64,000 nt of DNA from GCA-2401155 sp045047085 (GTDB lineage Bacteria > Pseudomonadota > Alphaproteobacteria > Rhizobiales > Rhizobiaceae): NCBI GenBank assembly GCA_045047085.1, contig JASFYT010000004.1:102361-166360 (forward strand). Direction: 5' to 3'. Made by a program: the position numbers and the translations under genes. The notes beneath the pieces were generated by a model. It saw only the letters and a list, made by a program, of their open reading frames with translations. It did not search any database and had not been told where the DNA came from. This document shows positions 17,578 through 26,599 of the stretch, piece by piece (within the stretch, counting starts at the first letter, position 1; the number at the start of each line of letters is the position of its first letter).

Positions 17578-18362
17578 GCCAGAAACTACTAGCAGATTTT
17601 GCAGCACAAATTGTATCCGGCGATATTCGGGTGGTCGACCTGACCCACACGCTTGATCCGGATTTTCCGGTGATTATTCTACCACCTGAATTTGGCCAGT
17701 GTGCCAGATTCCGCATGGAAGAAATTAGTGCCTATGACCACCGTGGGCCAGCATGGAAGTGGAATAATATCAGTATGTCGGAACACACCGGCACCCATTT
17801 CGATGCCCCCTCCCATTGGGTTTCGGGCCGCAACCTACCGAACAATTCAGTAGATTCGATCCCGCCTGAAGATTTCATCGGCGCTGTTGTTGTCATCGAT
17901 TGTTCTGAGGGCACTGCGACGAATGACGACTTTGAACTCACCCCCGAAATCATTCACGAGTGGGAAGCCATTCACGGTAAAATTCCCGAGGGCTCATGGG
18001 TGCTGATGCGTACGGATTGGTCGAAGCGAAGTGGCGCTGAATATCTCAATATGAAAAATGACGGGCCGCACTCACCGGGGCCGACGCCGGATGGTATCCG
18101 GTTTCTAATTGAACAGCGCGATATTCGCGGATTTGGCACCGAGTGTGTGGGCACGGATGCGGGACAAGGAGCAAACCATACCCCGCCTTATCCTGCACAT
18201 TTCTTTTTGCATGGCGCCGGCAAATATGGCCTGCAATGTCTGACCAATCTGGATCAACTTCCTAGCATCGGCGCGATATTATTCGCGGCACCACTCAAAA
18301 TCAAAAACGGTACCGGCAGCCCACTCAGAATTTTGGCGATGGTACCCGGAGAGAATTCATGA
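17574..18362 (+). CDS. Cyclase-family metal hydrolase, isatin hydrolase-like
   Basis: A 262-residue member of the cyclase family (PF04199), which includes kynurenine formamidase and isatin hydrolase. The metal motif H71-T-G-T-H75-F-D77-A-P-S-H81 is complete. The PPEFGQ, MEEISAYDHRGPAWKWNN and GTDAGQ blocks closely match what I remember of isatin hydrolase from the alphaproteobacterium Labrenzia, which opens isatin to isatinate with Mn2+. Isatin is an intermediate of indole-3-acetate breakdown, which fits the Rieske operon around it. The protein is cytoplasmic. It overlaps both neighbours by 4 bp. A paralogue lies at 28312-29100. Another amide or lactone substrate cannot be excluded. Confidence 0.85.
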   Translation: MSQKLLADFAAQIVSGDIRVVDLTHTLDPDFPVIILPPEFGQCARFRMEEISAYDHRGPAWKWNNISMSEHTGTHFDAPSHWVSGRNLPNNSVDSIPPEDFIGAVVVIDCSEGTATNDDFELTPEIIHEWEAIHGKIPEGSWVLMRTDWSKRSGAEYLNMKNDGPHSPGPTPDGIRFLIEQRDIRGFGTECVGTDAGQGANHTPPYPAHFFLHGAGKYGLQCLTNLDQLPSIGAILFAAPLKIKNGTGSPLRILAMVPGENS

Positions 18363-19084
18363 CCCAATTAACAGCCGCCATCACCGGTGGAAACAAAGGC
18401 ATTGGCGCTGATCTGGCGGCTCGTCTTCTTGATCAGGATTACAAAGTGATTTCCGTTGCCCGTAGTGCACCAGAAACCTCACATCCAAATCTATACTCCG
18501 TTGAAGCAGATTTGCTGGACCCGGATGCCGTAACCCTCGCAGCCAGAGAAATTGCTGCATTGCATCAGGTTACCCATCTGATCCACAATGCAGGCTTGAT
18601 CTGGCCAAATCTGATTGAGGAAGCCAAGCCTGAAGACATTACCGGATTAGCGCAGCTTCATCTTGGTTCGGCACTGACGTTGTTACAGGCGTTCCTGCCA
18701 TCCATGAAAGCGGAAGGATTTGGCCGCGTCATGTTTAATGCTTCGCGCGCCGCCTTGGGGGCACCTACCCGCACGGCATATTCTGCCAGCAAGGCAGGCA
18801 TGATCGGCATGGCGCGAACATGGGCGCTGGAACTGGCGCAATATGGCATCACCGTAAACGTGGTTGCACCGGGCCCGATTCTAACGGACAATTTCTGGGG
18901 CATTGTTGACAAAGACAGCGAGCAACAAACGGCACTGGCCAAACGCATTCCCGTGGGCAGGATCGGCTCGGTACGTGACGTATCAAACGCGTTCCTCTTC
19001 TTTTGCAATCCTGAAAACAGTTTTGTCACTGGGCAGACACTTTACGTCTGCGGTGGGGCAAGCGTTGGTACGCTCAGCATCTAG
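18359..19084 (+). CDS. SDR family NAD(P)-dependent oxidoreductase
   Basis: A 241-residue classical short-chain dehydrogenase with an intact active site: GGNKGIG cofactor loop, HNAG, catalytic Ser in FNASRAA and YSASKAG (Tyr/Lys). Unlike the SDR half of the DUF35 fusion, it should be active. It overlaps the cyclase stop by 4 bp and is the last intact gene of the Rieske operon. The substrate is unknown; a hydroxy/oxo step such as dioxindole/isatin interconversion would fit the pathway, but that is speculation. Confidence 0.9.
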   Translation: MTQLTAAITGGNKGIGADLAARLLDQDYKVISVARSAPETSHPNLYSVEADLLDPDAVTLAAREIAALHQVTHLIHNAGLIWPNLIEEAKPEDITGLAQLHLGSALTLLQAFLPSMKAEGFGRVMFNASRAALGAPTRTAYSASKAGMIGMARTWALELAQYGITVNVVAPGPILTDNFWGIVDKDSEQQTALAKRIPVGRIGSVRDVSNAFLFFCNPENSFVTGQTLYVCGGASVGTLSI

Positions 19085-19132
19085 GCATGGTCAATTAGAA
19101 AACACACTAAGAATTCAAACTTTGGAACAGAT

Positions 19133-20169
19133 ATGAAAATAGCAAATTTGGATGGTGGCAATGGATCCTATGCAGCCGTAACGGATATGATCGAAGCGGG
19201 CCACGATGTTAACTGGTGGCGAAGATCAGTGGATAGTTTTGCCGGCATCAAAAATGCTGGCGGATTGTCAGTGGTCGATTTTGCAGGAACCCGATTGGTT
19301 TCGCCAAAAATGACCGATCATATTGGCGAAGCGATTAATGGGTCAGAACTCATTCTTGTGCCAACACCAGCAAATTCTCAAGAAGATATTGCCAAGGCGT
19401 TGGCCCCTCATCTGGCTGACGGAAAGGTAATTTATCTACCGCCCGGAACCTTTGGTTCTTACGTGATGATGAAGCAAATTCGTGCGCAAGGTTAGACTGC
19501 CCAGTTCACGATTGCAGAAACAGGAACCTTGCCTTGGCTTACCAGAAAGACAGATGATCACACAGTTCGAATTACCACCCGCGCCTCAAGGTTGCCAACC
19601 GGCGTGCTGCCTGCGAAACGCACAAAAGAAGCACTGGAAATTATCAGCAAGGCATTTCCCAAAGCCATTGAGCCATCGGAAGATGCATTGTCTGGCGCAT
19701 TGATGAATGCAGACCCGATTGAACATTTTGATGCGTGGGACATTCATAATGAGGGCACCCAGCCTTCGATACGAAATGTTCACACTGCTCTGGATGCCGA
19801 ACGCATCGCGGTGCGTGAAGCGCTTGGTTATGGCGCTCCGCATTTTCCGTTGGCCGATCACTATGAGACCAGCAACTGGATGTATGGAAATCTGGCCCAT
19901 GACAAATTAGTGGGTTCAGGCGATTGGCACGAACCCCTTGATTTGCGTGACCATCGATATTTGACGAGGATATTGGTCTTGGATTAGCCTTCTTTGTATC
20001 CGTTGCAAACTGGGCCAAAGTGCCATGCCCCGCGGCCTCGGGTCTACTGACCATTGCCGGAGCATCATCGCGCAATGATTTCACCAGATGGCCGCGTACT
20101 TTTGAAGCGCTGGGACTGGCGGACGAAAATCGTGAGACCGTTCCAGCCATGTTGCAGGAGGGTTTTTAA
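19133..20169 (+). pseudogene. NAD/octopine (opine) dehydrogenase family gene with internal stop and frameshift
   Basis: The gene reads MKIANLDGGNGSYAAVTDMIEAGH (Rossmann motif) up to KQIRAQG. It then meets TAG at 19493-19495 and continues in frame as TAQFTIAETGTLPWL to HEPLDLRDHRYLTR. Near 19965 a 1-nt shift leads to EDIGLGLAFFVSVANWAKVPCPAASGLL, ending at TAA 20167-20169, one base into the next ATG. The family comprises octopine/nopaline-type and 2-dehydropantoate-like dehydrogenases. The preserved overlap with the next start shows the two genes were once coupled. Confidence 0.8.
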
Positions 20170-20978
20170 TGGCAGAGCGCGACGTAGTTTGTTGCATCGG
20201 CGCTGGCCGAATGGGGCGAGGGATTGCCTATGTCGGCCACAAGATCCATTTACTGGATGCCAAGCCCCGCGATAGCGAAGCGTTTGAAGCATTTCGCACG
20301 GAAACGCTGGACGTCATCAACGGAAGTTTGTCTTCATTGGCCAGACTGAGATTGTTGGAACTTTCAGATGTTCCAACAATTCTCAAGCGCGTGAAAATTC
20401 ATAGTCTTGAAGATGCAGAGGTTGCATTTGTTGATGCAAAGATTGTCTTCGAAGGTGTGCCGGATGCTCTTGACGCGAAGCAACAGGCGTTCGCTCTGTT
20501 TGACCAACATGCAGACGAGGATGCCATTCTTGCCTCAACCACTTCGACAATTTTGTCGACTGATCTAGCCGAGTTTACGAAGTCTCCGGAGTGTTTTCTC
20601 AACGCCCATTGGCTGAACCCGGCTTTTGTGGTTCCTCTGGTCGAAGTAAGTCCGACACCAAAGACCGCGACAAATATCATCACTAAACTGAATGAATTTC
20701 TTGAGAGCATCGGCAAAGTGCCGGTGCTTTGCAAAGCCTCGCCGGGCTATATCGCGCCACGCATTCAGGCTTTGGCAATGAATGATGAGCGATTTGCAGC
20801 ACCCGACATCATAAAATCCAATATGGAAAATGATCGCATTGGTCTGCGTACCGGCCAAGGATTTTATAATTATGACAATGTTGATGTGGCCGAATACCAG
20901 CAACAAATAATGGCGGCATATCTAAAAATTCTTCAGAATAATGATATGGTTTGCGAACCGGTTCTTTTGCAGAATTGA
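20169..20978 (+). CDS. 3-hydroxyacyl-CoA dehydrogenase family, internally deleted
   Basis: A 269-residue open frame of the NAD-dependent 3-hydroxyacyl-CoA dehydrogenase family; full members are about 310-320 residues. The start GAGRMGRGIA is followed directly by YVGHKIHLLDAKPRD, about 5-6 residues shorter than usual in the first Rossmann helix. In the C-terminal domain GYIAPRIQALAMN jumps straight to DERFAAPDIIKSNMENDRIGLRTGQGFYNY. That skips roughly 45-50 residues of the helical dimer/substrate domain. Both deletions keep the frame. The catalytic His (NAHWLNPAFVVPLVEV) remains, but folding and dimerisation are doubtful, so the gene is probably inactive. Confidence 0.75.
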   Translation: MAERDVVCCIGAGRMGRGIAYVGHKIHLLDAKPRDSEAFEAFRTETLDVINGSLSSLARLRLLELSDVPTILKRVKIHSLEDAEVAFVDAKIVFEGVPDALDAKQQAFALFDQHADEDAILASTTSTILSTDLAEFTKSPECFLNAHWLNPAFVVPLVEVSPTPKTATNIITKLNEFLESIGKVPVLCKASPGYIAPRIQALAMNDERFAAPDIIKSNMENDRIGLRTGQGFYNYDNVDVAEYQQQIMAAYLKILQNNDMVCEPVLLQN

Positions 20979-21352
20979 GGTTAATTGTTCGGGATTGAGG
21001 AGAGGTAAAATTAAATGTGGAAGCCGCCACAAAAAAGTCGTTGGCCATCGGGGCAGTTATAATTCCTACGCTGGACAAAGTTGCCAATTCCTTATTGTTC
21101 TTGCAGCTGGATATCTGCAATGGCGCTGTGGCGCGCGTCCAATGATGATGAAAATCACCCCCAAAATTCTCGACTGATCGGCAGATTTGTGCAAGGGCAA
21201 CCTGCCGCGATTGTCATCGAATCCAACAGCATACACGATGCTCCCTCTGGATCAGAGCTCAGATAACATCAAGATACTTGCCAATGCGAATTCGCCAGTT
21301 ACTGCGAGAGCGTGGATCAAGCCCATAAGCAAGTCACCTACAAATTGCGGCA
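20979..21352. other. Intergenic region between convergent gene sets
   Basis: About 370 bp between the hydroxyacyl-CoA dehydrogenase and the convergent ABC transporter operon. I see no gene, no repeat and no clear terminator; short frames here lack ribosome sites and motifs. Confidence 0.5.
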
Positions 21353-22162
21353 TTAAGTGATCCAGTCCCGATCGATTTCCGGTAATGGAATGGCAGCTTT
21401 CAATTCTTTGGTATAATCATGCTGGGGGTTATCAAAAATCTCTGCAATCGGGCCTTGTTCGATAATTTTACCAGACCGCATGATGATGACATTTTTACTC
21501 AAGCGGCGAACCACTGATAAATCATGGCTGATAAAAGCCAATGTCAAATCCATTTCAGAAACCAGTTCTTCCAGCAGTTCAATGATCTGCGCTTGAGTTG
21601 AAACATCCAGACCAGAAACTATTTCATCCGCCAGAATAAATTTTGGATTAAGAGCAATGGCACGGGCAATACCCACGCGCTGGCGCTGACCGCCGGATAA
21701 TTGATGGGGATAACGACTGGTAAAACCAAGCGGAAGATGCACTTTCTCAAGCACAGGTTTTGCGAGTTTCTCATCACTTCCGCTAGCACCATAAAGGCGG
21801 AGCGGCCGGGCAATTATTTTTGCAACCGTGTGTCTGGGGTTTAAAGACGACATTGGGTCCTGAAAAATCATCTGCAAATCGCGCCGCAGCGGTTCAAGCT
21901 CCCTCTCCTCCATGCCCGCGATATCACGGCCTTCGATGAGTATGCTACCACCCGATGGTCGATGCAGCCTCACAAGACAGCGCCCAAGGGTCGATTTGCC
22001 GGAGCCAGACTCTCCTACGATTCCGGTGACACATCCCTTCTCTATGGTGAAATTCAGACCTTTAAGGATGTGGATCATGGGTGCCGGACCAAAAAGCGGC
22101 TTGGCGTTCAAATTCGGTAAGGACAACTTAAGTTGCCGAACATCAAAAAGAGAGTCAGCCAT
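21353..22162 (-). CDS. Peptide-type ABC transporter ATP-binding protein (DppF/OppF-like)
   Basis: About 269 residues from the ATG at 22162. Walker A GESGSGKST, signature LSGGQRQRVGIARAI and Walker B ILADEIVSGLDVSTQ are intact. The C-terminal extension is typical of the OppD/F pair and of nickel/peptide transporters. The gene overlaps the preceding OppD-like gene by 8 bp and closes a five-gene minus-strand operon that starts with the binding protein at 26503. Both ATPases form a heterodimer under the two permeases. Confidence 0.92.
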   Translation of the reverse strand: MADSLFDVRQLKLSLPNLNAKPLFGPAPMIHILKGLNFTIEKGCVTGIVGESGSGKSTLGRCLVRLHRPSGGSILIEGRDIAGMEERELEPLRRDLQMIFQDPMSSLNPRHTVAKIIARPLRLYGASGSDEKLAKPVLEKVHLPLGFTSRYPHQLSGGQRQRVGIARAIALNPKFILADEIVSGLDVSTQAQIIELLEELVSEMDLTLAFISHDLSVVRRLSKNVIIMRSGKIIEQGPIAEIFDNPQHDYTKELKAAIPLPEIDRDWIT

Positions 22163-23051
22163 TGTTCGACGCCTCCCATGCAAGATCAAGCGCCGCAATT
22201 TCGGCATTCAGTTCTTCCAGACCGATCTGACTGATCGGTTTCAGGGTTTGCTCTGGCCGGTCATAACGCGGAGTTGCTGCAATCAACTCACGAGCGTAAG
22301 CGTGGCAGTCACCGGAGAATAATTTTTCCACATCGCATTGTTCGGTAATGTGCCCCTGATAGAGTACCGAAACATGCTGGCAGATTTTTGCAACCACGCC
22401 CATATCGTGGGTTACAAACAGCAAGGCAGTATGGGATTTTTCCTGCATTTCATTGATCAGTCGCAAAATTTGTTTTTGCACAGTTACATCCAGCGCAGTC
22501 GTTGGTTCATCTGCAATGATCAATTTGGGTTCCGCTGCAAAAGCTGCCGCAATCAACACCCGTTGGCGCATACCACCGGACAGTTCATGTGGATAGGCTC
22601 GCACCACCCGCTCTGGATTTGGCATATGAACCTGATCAAGCATATCAAGCACCCTTGCATCCGCCTTTTTGCGCGACCATCCAAGGGTGTGGATCAGTCG
22701 ATCCGTCATTTGCGGACCAATGCGGCGGGATGGATTGAGTGCTGACAGCGGATCTTGGGGAATGATCGCGGTATTTTTCCCAATGAAGTTACGGCGCTCG
22801 GCAGGCGACAAATCGCCCAAATCCACCCCTGATATTCGGATCGAACCCGAGACAGTTCTAATCGCTTTCGGCAGCAGCCCCGCAATGGCCTTGCCGATCA
22901 TGCTTTTTCCAGCACCACTTTCCCCAACCAGTCCGTGAACATCCCCGGAGTCGACAGATAGAGAGACATCTCGCAAAATTCGACTACTCTGCCGACTGAG
23001 AACTACGTTCAGATTTTTGATTTCCAAAACAGGGCGACCTTGTTTGATCAT
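22155..23051 (-). CDS. Peptide-type ABC transporter ATP-binding protein (DppD/OppD-like)
   Basis: A 298-residue ATPase with Walker A GESGAGKSM, signature LSGGMRQRVLIAAAF and Walker B IIADEPTTALDVTVQ. The C-terminal part is the OppD-type extension. It lies between the DppC-like permease (4-bp overlap) and the DppF-like ATPase. It is the first of the two ATPases of a type that moves peptides, opines or other small solutes. Confidence 0.92.
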   Translation of the reverse strand: MIKQGRPVLEIKNLNVVLSRQSSRILRDVSLSVDSGDVHGLVGESGAGKSMIGKAIAGLLPKAIRTVSGSIRISGVDLGDLSPAERRNFIGKNTAIIPQDPLSALNPSRRIGPQMTDRLIHTLGWSRKKADARVLDMLDQVHMPNPERVVRAYPHELSGGMRQRVLIAAAFAAEPKLIIADEPTTALDVTVQKQILRLINEMQEKSHTALLFVTHDMGVVAKICQHVSVLYQGHITEQCDVEKLFSGDCHAYARELIAATPRYDRPEQTLKPISQIGLEELNAEIAALDLAWEASNNG

Positions 23052-23884
23052 TGCAACACCGGATCAAATCGCTCTTTAAGCCCTTCGCCCAATTGCGAGA
23101 ATGAAAGCACAGTCAAAAACAGAATAATCATTGGAAATACCAGCACCCACCATGCCTGATGAATGATGCTTCGTCCATCCGAAATCATGCCTCCCCATGT
23201 GGGATCATCGGTAGAGATAGACAGATTTACAAAAGATAATATTGCTTCAACGATAACCGCAATCCCCATTTCCAGCGAAAATAAAACACCGATTGTCGGC
23301 AGAACATTGGGTAATATTTCTCCCACCAATGTGCTGAACTTTCCACGCCCCATAATGCGGGCGCTGTCTACATATTCCATGGTTCGCTGCTGCATGGTTT
23401 CTGCCCGTATCACTCGACAAAAACGGGTCCAGTCAATCACCACAATGGCAATAATCACCGAATGTAATCCCGGCCCGATGATGGCGATTAGAAGAATTGC
23501 AAACAGCACTGGCGGGAACGACATCCAGATATCAACAAGGCGGGATATCAACTTATCCACCCAGCCTCCATAAAAGCCTGCAATGAGACCCAGAGACGAA
23601 CCGAAAAAACAAGTAATGCTGCCAGCAACCACAGCAACAATGAAGGCAATTCTGGCACCATAAATCATTCGCGAAAGCACATCGCGCCCCAGACTGTCCG
23701 TACCAAGCAAAAACCCGGACTCACCACCGGCCATCCACATAGGTGGTAACTTTCCATAGAGTAAATCCTGTTCTAACGGATCATGTGGTGAAACTATACC
23801 AGCAAATATTGCCACAAGCACAATCAGTGCCAGCCAGGAACCAGCCAGAATTATGCGTAAGTTCAAAGGATGTTTTCTAACCAT
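23048..23884 (-). CDS. Peptide-type ABC transporter permease (DppC-like)
   Basis: A 278-residue inner-membrane permease. One N-terminal TM helix is followed by the SPHDPLEQDLLYGKLPPMW periplasmic segment with FLLGTDSLGRDVLSRMIYGAR. The membrane domain has a conserved EAA loop (ARIMGRGKFSTLVGEILPNVLPT). It pairs with the DppB-like permease, whose gene it overlaps by 8 bp. Members of the same family move dipeptides, oligopeptides, opines and nickel. Confidence 0.92.
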   Translation of the reverse strand: MVRKHPLNLRIILAGSWLALIVLVAIFAGIVSPHDPLEQDLLYGKLPPMWMAGGESGFLLGTDSLGRDVLSRMIYGARIAFIVAVVAGSITCFFGSSLGLIAGFYGGWVDKLISRLVDIWMSFPPVLFAILLIAIIGPGLHSVIIAIVVIDWTRFCRVIRAETMQQRTMEYVDSARIMGRGKFSTLVGEILPNVLPTIGVLFSLEMGIAVIVEAILSFVNLSISTDDPTWGGMISDGRSIIHQAWWVLVFPMIILFLTVLSFSQLGEGLKERFDPVLQ

Positions 23885-24884
23885 GCCGCAATCTCGGATT
23901 GAGCAATGTGTAGGTTAGATCGACAATCAAATTGATCGCCACAAACAGAACAGCAAAGACAAGAACAATCCCCTGAATGAGTGGAAGGTCGCGGTTGATC
24001 ACTGCATCGATTGCCAGATTTCCAAGCCCTTCATAGGAAAATAGCCGTTCGATGATCACCGTGCCGCCTATCAGAAACGTAAACTGGACGCCGACCAAAG
24101 TAAGCGTTGGCAGTACCGCATTCTTGAGCGCCTCAAACAGGATCACATGGGTTTCAGAAAATCCTTTCGCTTGCGCCAGCAATACATAGTCCTGTAGGAC
24201 AACTTCCTTCAAAGACTGCTTTAATAATTGCGCAATGACAGCGGCCAGTGGAATCGCCAGGGCCAATGCAGGCATTAGCATATGGCGGGTAATATCGAGG
24301 AGTACATTGAATTTCAGGCGGATCAGAGATTCAAACATGAAAAACTGCGTCACCAACCCATGATCAAGGCTGGGTGTGATGCGCCCTGAAATTGGAAATA
24401 TCGGCAGCATCACCCCAAACAGCAGAATGAAGATCAGACCCCAAAGGAAATCAGGGATTGAAAGTGCCGCACCATTCCACAAATCAATGCCAGCTTCAAA
24501 CTTGCGTTGACGATATTTGGTGCCAAAAAATGCCAGTATCCCGCCAATAAATACTGCAAAAACAAGTGCTAAAATACTAAGTTCCAGAGTTGCTGGCAGC
24601 CGGTTTAAGACAATGCCCAACACCCCCTGACGCAATGAAATTGACGTGCCAAAATCGCCAACCATCACCCCTTTTAGCCAAATCCAGAATTGCTCAGGGA
24701 TTGATTTGTCCAGGCCATACAGTTCACGCAGTAGCGCGATATCCTTTTCGCCTGCCCCGGGGGGCAACATCATAGCAATCGGGTCGCCTGGAGCCAGACG
24801 AATTGCAGCGAACACAACAACACCAACGCCAAAAAGCGTTATCAGTGTCGTGAGGAGTCGCAGCACAATTGCACGAATATTCAT
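23877..24884 (-). CDS. Peptide-type ABC transporter permease (DppB-like)
   Basis: A 335-residue permease with the DppB layout. The N-terminal TM helix leads to the LAPGDPIAMMLPPGAGEKDIALLRELYGLDKSIPEQFWIWLKG loop, followed by five further TM segments. The EAA-type loop reads LLAQAKGFSETHVILFEALKNAVLPTLTLVG. It is the first permease gene after the binding protein, separated by a hairpin that may lower its expression relative to the binding protein. Confidence 0.92.
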   Translation of the reverse strand: MNIRAIVLRLLTTLITLFGVGVVVFAAIRLAPGDPIAMMLPPGAGEKDIALLRELYGLDKSIPEQFWIWLKGVMVGDFGTSISLRQGVLGIVLNRLPATLELSILALVFAVFIGGILAFFGTKYRQRKFEAGIDLWNGAALSIPDFLWGLIFILLFGVMLPIFPISGRITPSLDHGLVTQFFMFESLIRLKFNVLLDITRHMLMPALALAIPLAAVIAQLLKQSLKEVVLQDYVLLAQAKGFSETHVILFEALKNAVLPTLTLVGVQFTFLIGGTVIIERLFSYEGLGNLAIDAVINRDLPLIQGIVLVFAVLFVAINLIVDLTYTLLNPRLRHG

Positions 24885-24914
24885 TAACGCCCGGGCCTCT
24901 ATTCAAAATCACAT

Positions 24915-24951
24915 TTAAAAACTCCCCGAACCATCACAAGCCCGGAGAGTA
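24915..24951 (-). terminator. Intra-operon hairpin, likely partial terminator
   Basis: On the minus strand ACTCTCCGGG pairs with CGGGGAGT (8-bp stem with one mismatch, 24921-24950) and is followed by five T. It sits between the binding-protein gene and the permease genes. Such hairpins commonly make binding proteins more abundant than the membrane parts. Confidence 0.6.
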
Positions 24952-24973
24952 AAAATTTCACGCTATTCGCGGC

Positions 24974-26503
24974 TTATGCAGGCTTCGCGAGGAACGGTAG
25001 CAATGCACCGGACACATGCGGGGTTACCGACACCTTATTGGAGTAGATGATCGGCTGAACATATTGCAGCAACGGAATGACATAGGCCTCTTTGGCGATC
25101 AGTTTATCAACTGCTTTATAGCCATCAATCCGCTTGGTCTCATCAGGTTCACCCCAAAGAGCTCCAATCATGGCAATCAGATCCTCACCATCCCAGACCG
25201 AGTGCGGGCTCGGGCCGAACATGGCAAATCCGGTTGAGGTGGATGGATCGCCAATCGAGTTACCCCAATTGTAGAAAGCGGCTGGCGCTAGCTTATCTGC
25301 TGCACGAAGCTCGTAATGCTTGGCGATTTCGTAGATTTCGATTTCCGCCTGAATGCCGACCTTGCGCCACATGCCGACGATTGCCTGAATCATCTCGTGA
25401 TCTTTCGGTTTAAAGCCCCGCGTGGTCTGAATTGTGAACTTAACGGGATTGTCTTTTGAATAACCGGATTCAGCCAGAAGCTTCTTTGCTAATTCAGGAT
25501 CATAGGCAACTTTTGTTGAAGCATCAAAGGCTGAATATTCAGGCGCCTGTAAAGTATCGATTGCCACGCCATAGCCACCCAAAAGGCGATCTATCAGCAA
25601 TTTTTTGTCGATCGAATGGGCTGCAGCAAGCCGCACGTTACGATCCTTCATCACGTCGATATCGTTGAGGAAAATCATACCGATATCAGATACCGGTGTG
25701 GTAACGCCGTTCAAGCCATCCTTGGCTTTAAGACGATCATACTCCTCATAAGGAATTTCCAGCGTGATATCAGATGCGCCGGACTCGACCTCGGCAACGC
25801 GGCTGGATGCGTCTGTTATGAATTTTATGGTAACGCTGTCAAAGGCAGGTTTGCCGCCCCAATAATTTACATTGGCTTTGAGGCGAACAAAAGCGTTGCG
25901 CTCGAATTTCTCGACCATATAAGGGCCAGTTCCGATCGGTGCGGCTTCGAATCCATCAGCGCCCATTTTCTCATAATAGGCCTTCGGCAAAATGTAGCCG
26001 GTAAGGAATGACATCCATTTGAACAAAGTTGGCTCATACGAAATCACATCCGCTGTAATCATGTTGCCATCGATGGAAAAGTTTCCAATTTTAGACCAAA
26101 CAAACTGGATCGGATTACCGGTTTTTTTATTGCCCGCGCGTTCCAGCGACCAAACCACATCCTCGGGTGTGAAAGGAGAACCGTCATGCCATGTAATCCC
26201 TTCCCGCACTTTTAGGAAAATTTTCTTATTGTCATCTTTCCAGCCCCATTCGGTTATCAGGCCGGGCGCGAAAGACAGGTCAGGCTTTTGGCTTATATAT
26301 TGATCAAATACCGTTTGAAAAATTCCCTGAATGGTAGGGTTTACTGCGGATGGTCCAACAGTTGGGTCCCATGATGGCAGGTTTACATTGTAAGCAATAG
26401 TAAGTTCACCGCCCATTGCAAATGCATTCAACGGAACACCAAGGGCTGCAAGCCCCGTGCCCATCGCGCTCATCTTAAGTAGGTTACGTCTATTCAGTTT
26501 CAT
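24974..26503 (-). CDS. Periplasmic solute-binding protein of a peptide-type ABC transporter, Tat signal
   Basis: A 509-residue SBP_bac_5 family (DppA/OppA-like) protein. The N-terminus MKLNRRNLLKMSAMGTGLAALGVPLNAFA is a twin-arginine signal with a cleavage site after AFA. The mature protein has the family blocks FQTVFDQYI, LKVREGITWHDGSPFTPEDVVWSLERA and APIGTGPYMVEKFE. A GGGAGAGAG ribosome site precedes the ATG. The ligand is unknown; members bind peptides but also many small organics. It is the first gene of the transporter operon and lies 97 bp after the flavoprotein gene on the same strand. Confidence 0.93.
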   Translation of the reverse strand: MKLNRRNLLKMSAMGTGLAALGVPLNAFAMGGELTIAYNVNLPSWDPTVGPSAVNPTIQGIFQTVFDQYISQKPDLSFAPGLITEWGWKDDNKKIFLKVREGITWHDGSPFTPEDVVWSLERAGNKKTGNPIQFVWSKIGNFSIDGNMITADVISYEPTLFKWMSFLTGYILPKAYYEKMGADGFEAAPIGTGPYMVEKFERNAFVRLKANVNYWGGKPAFDSVTIKFITDASSRVAEVESGASDITLEIPYEEYDRLKAKDGLNGVTTPVSDIGMIFLNDIDVMKDRNVRLAAAHSIDKKLLIDRLLGGYGVAIDTLQAPEYSAFDASTKVAYDPELAKKLLAESGYSKDNPVKFTIQTTRGFKPKDHEMIQAIVGMWRKVGIQAEIEIYEIAKHYELRAADKLAPAAFYNWGNSIGDPSTSTGFAMFGPSPHSVWDGEDLIAMIGALWGEPDETKRIDGYKAVDKLIAKEAYVIPLLQYVQPIIYSNKVSVTPHVSGALLPFLAKPA

Positions 26504-26599
26504 TCTCTCTCTCCCTGTTTAATTTGATTGCCACCGATAACAGTGTTGGCAAATTGCTCTTGTATAATCGTTTTTCTCCGTCCGCATTGGTGAGGTTAC

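Noticed and set aside
10994..19495. Possible stop-codon recoding (TGA and TAG inside the racemase and opine dehydrogenase genes)
   Set aside because: No SECIS-like or pyrrolysine machinery is seen, both genes lie among other decayed genes, and one also carries a frameshift, so mutation is simpler.
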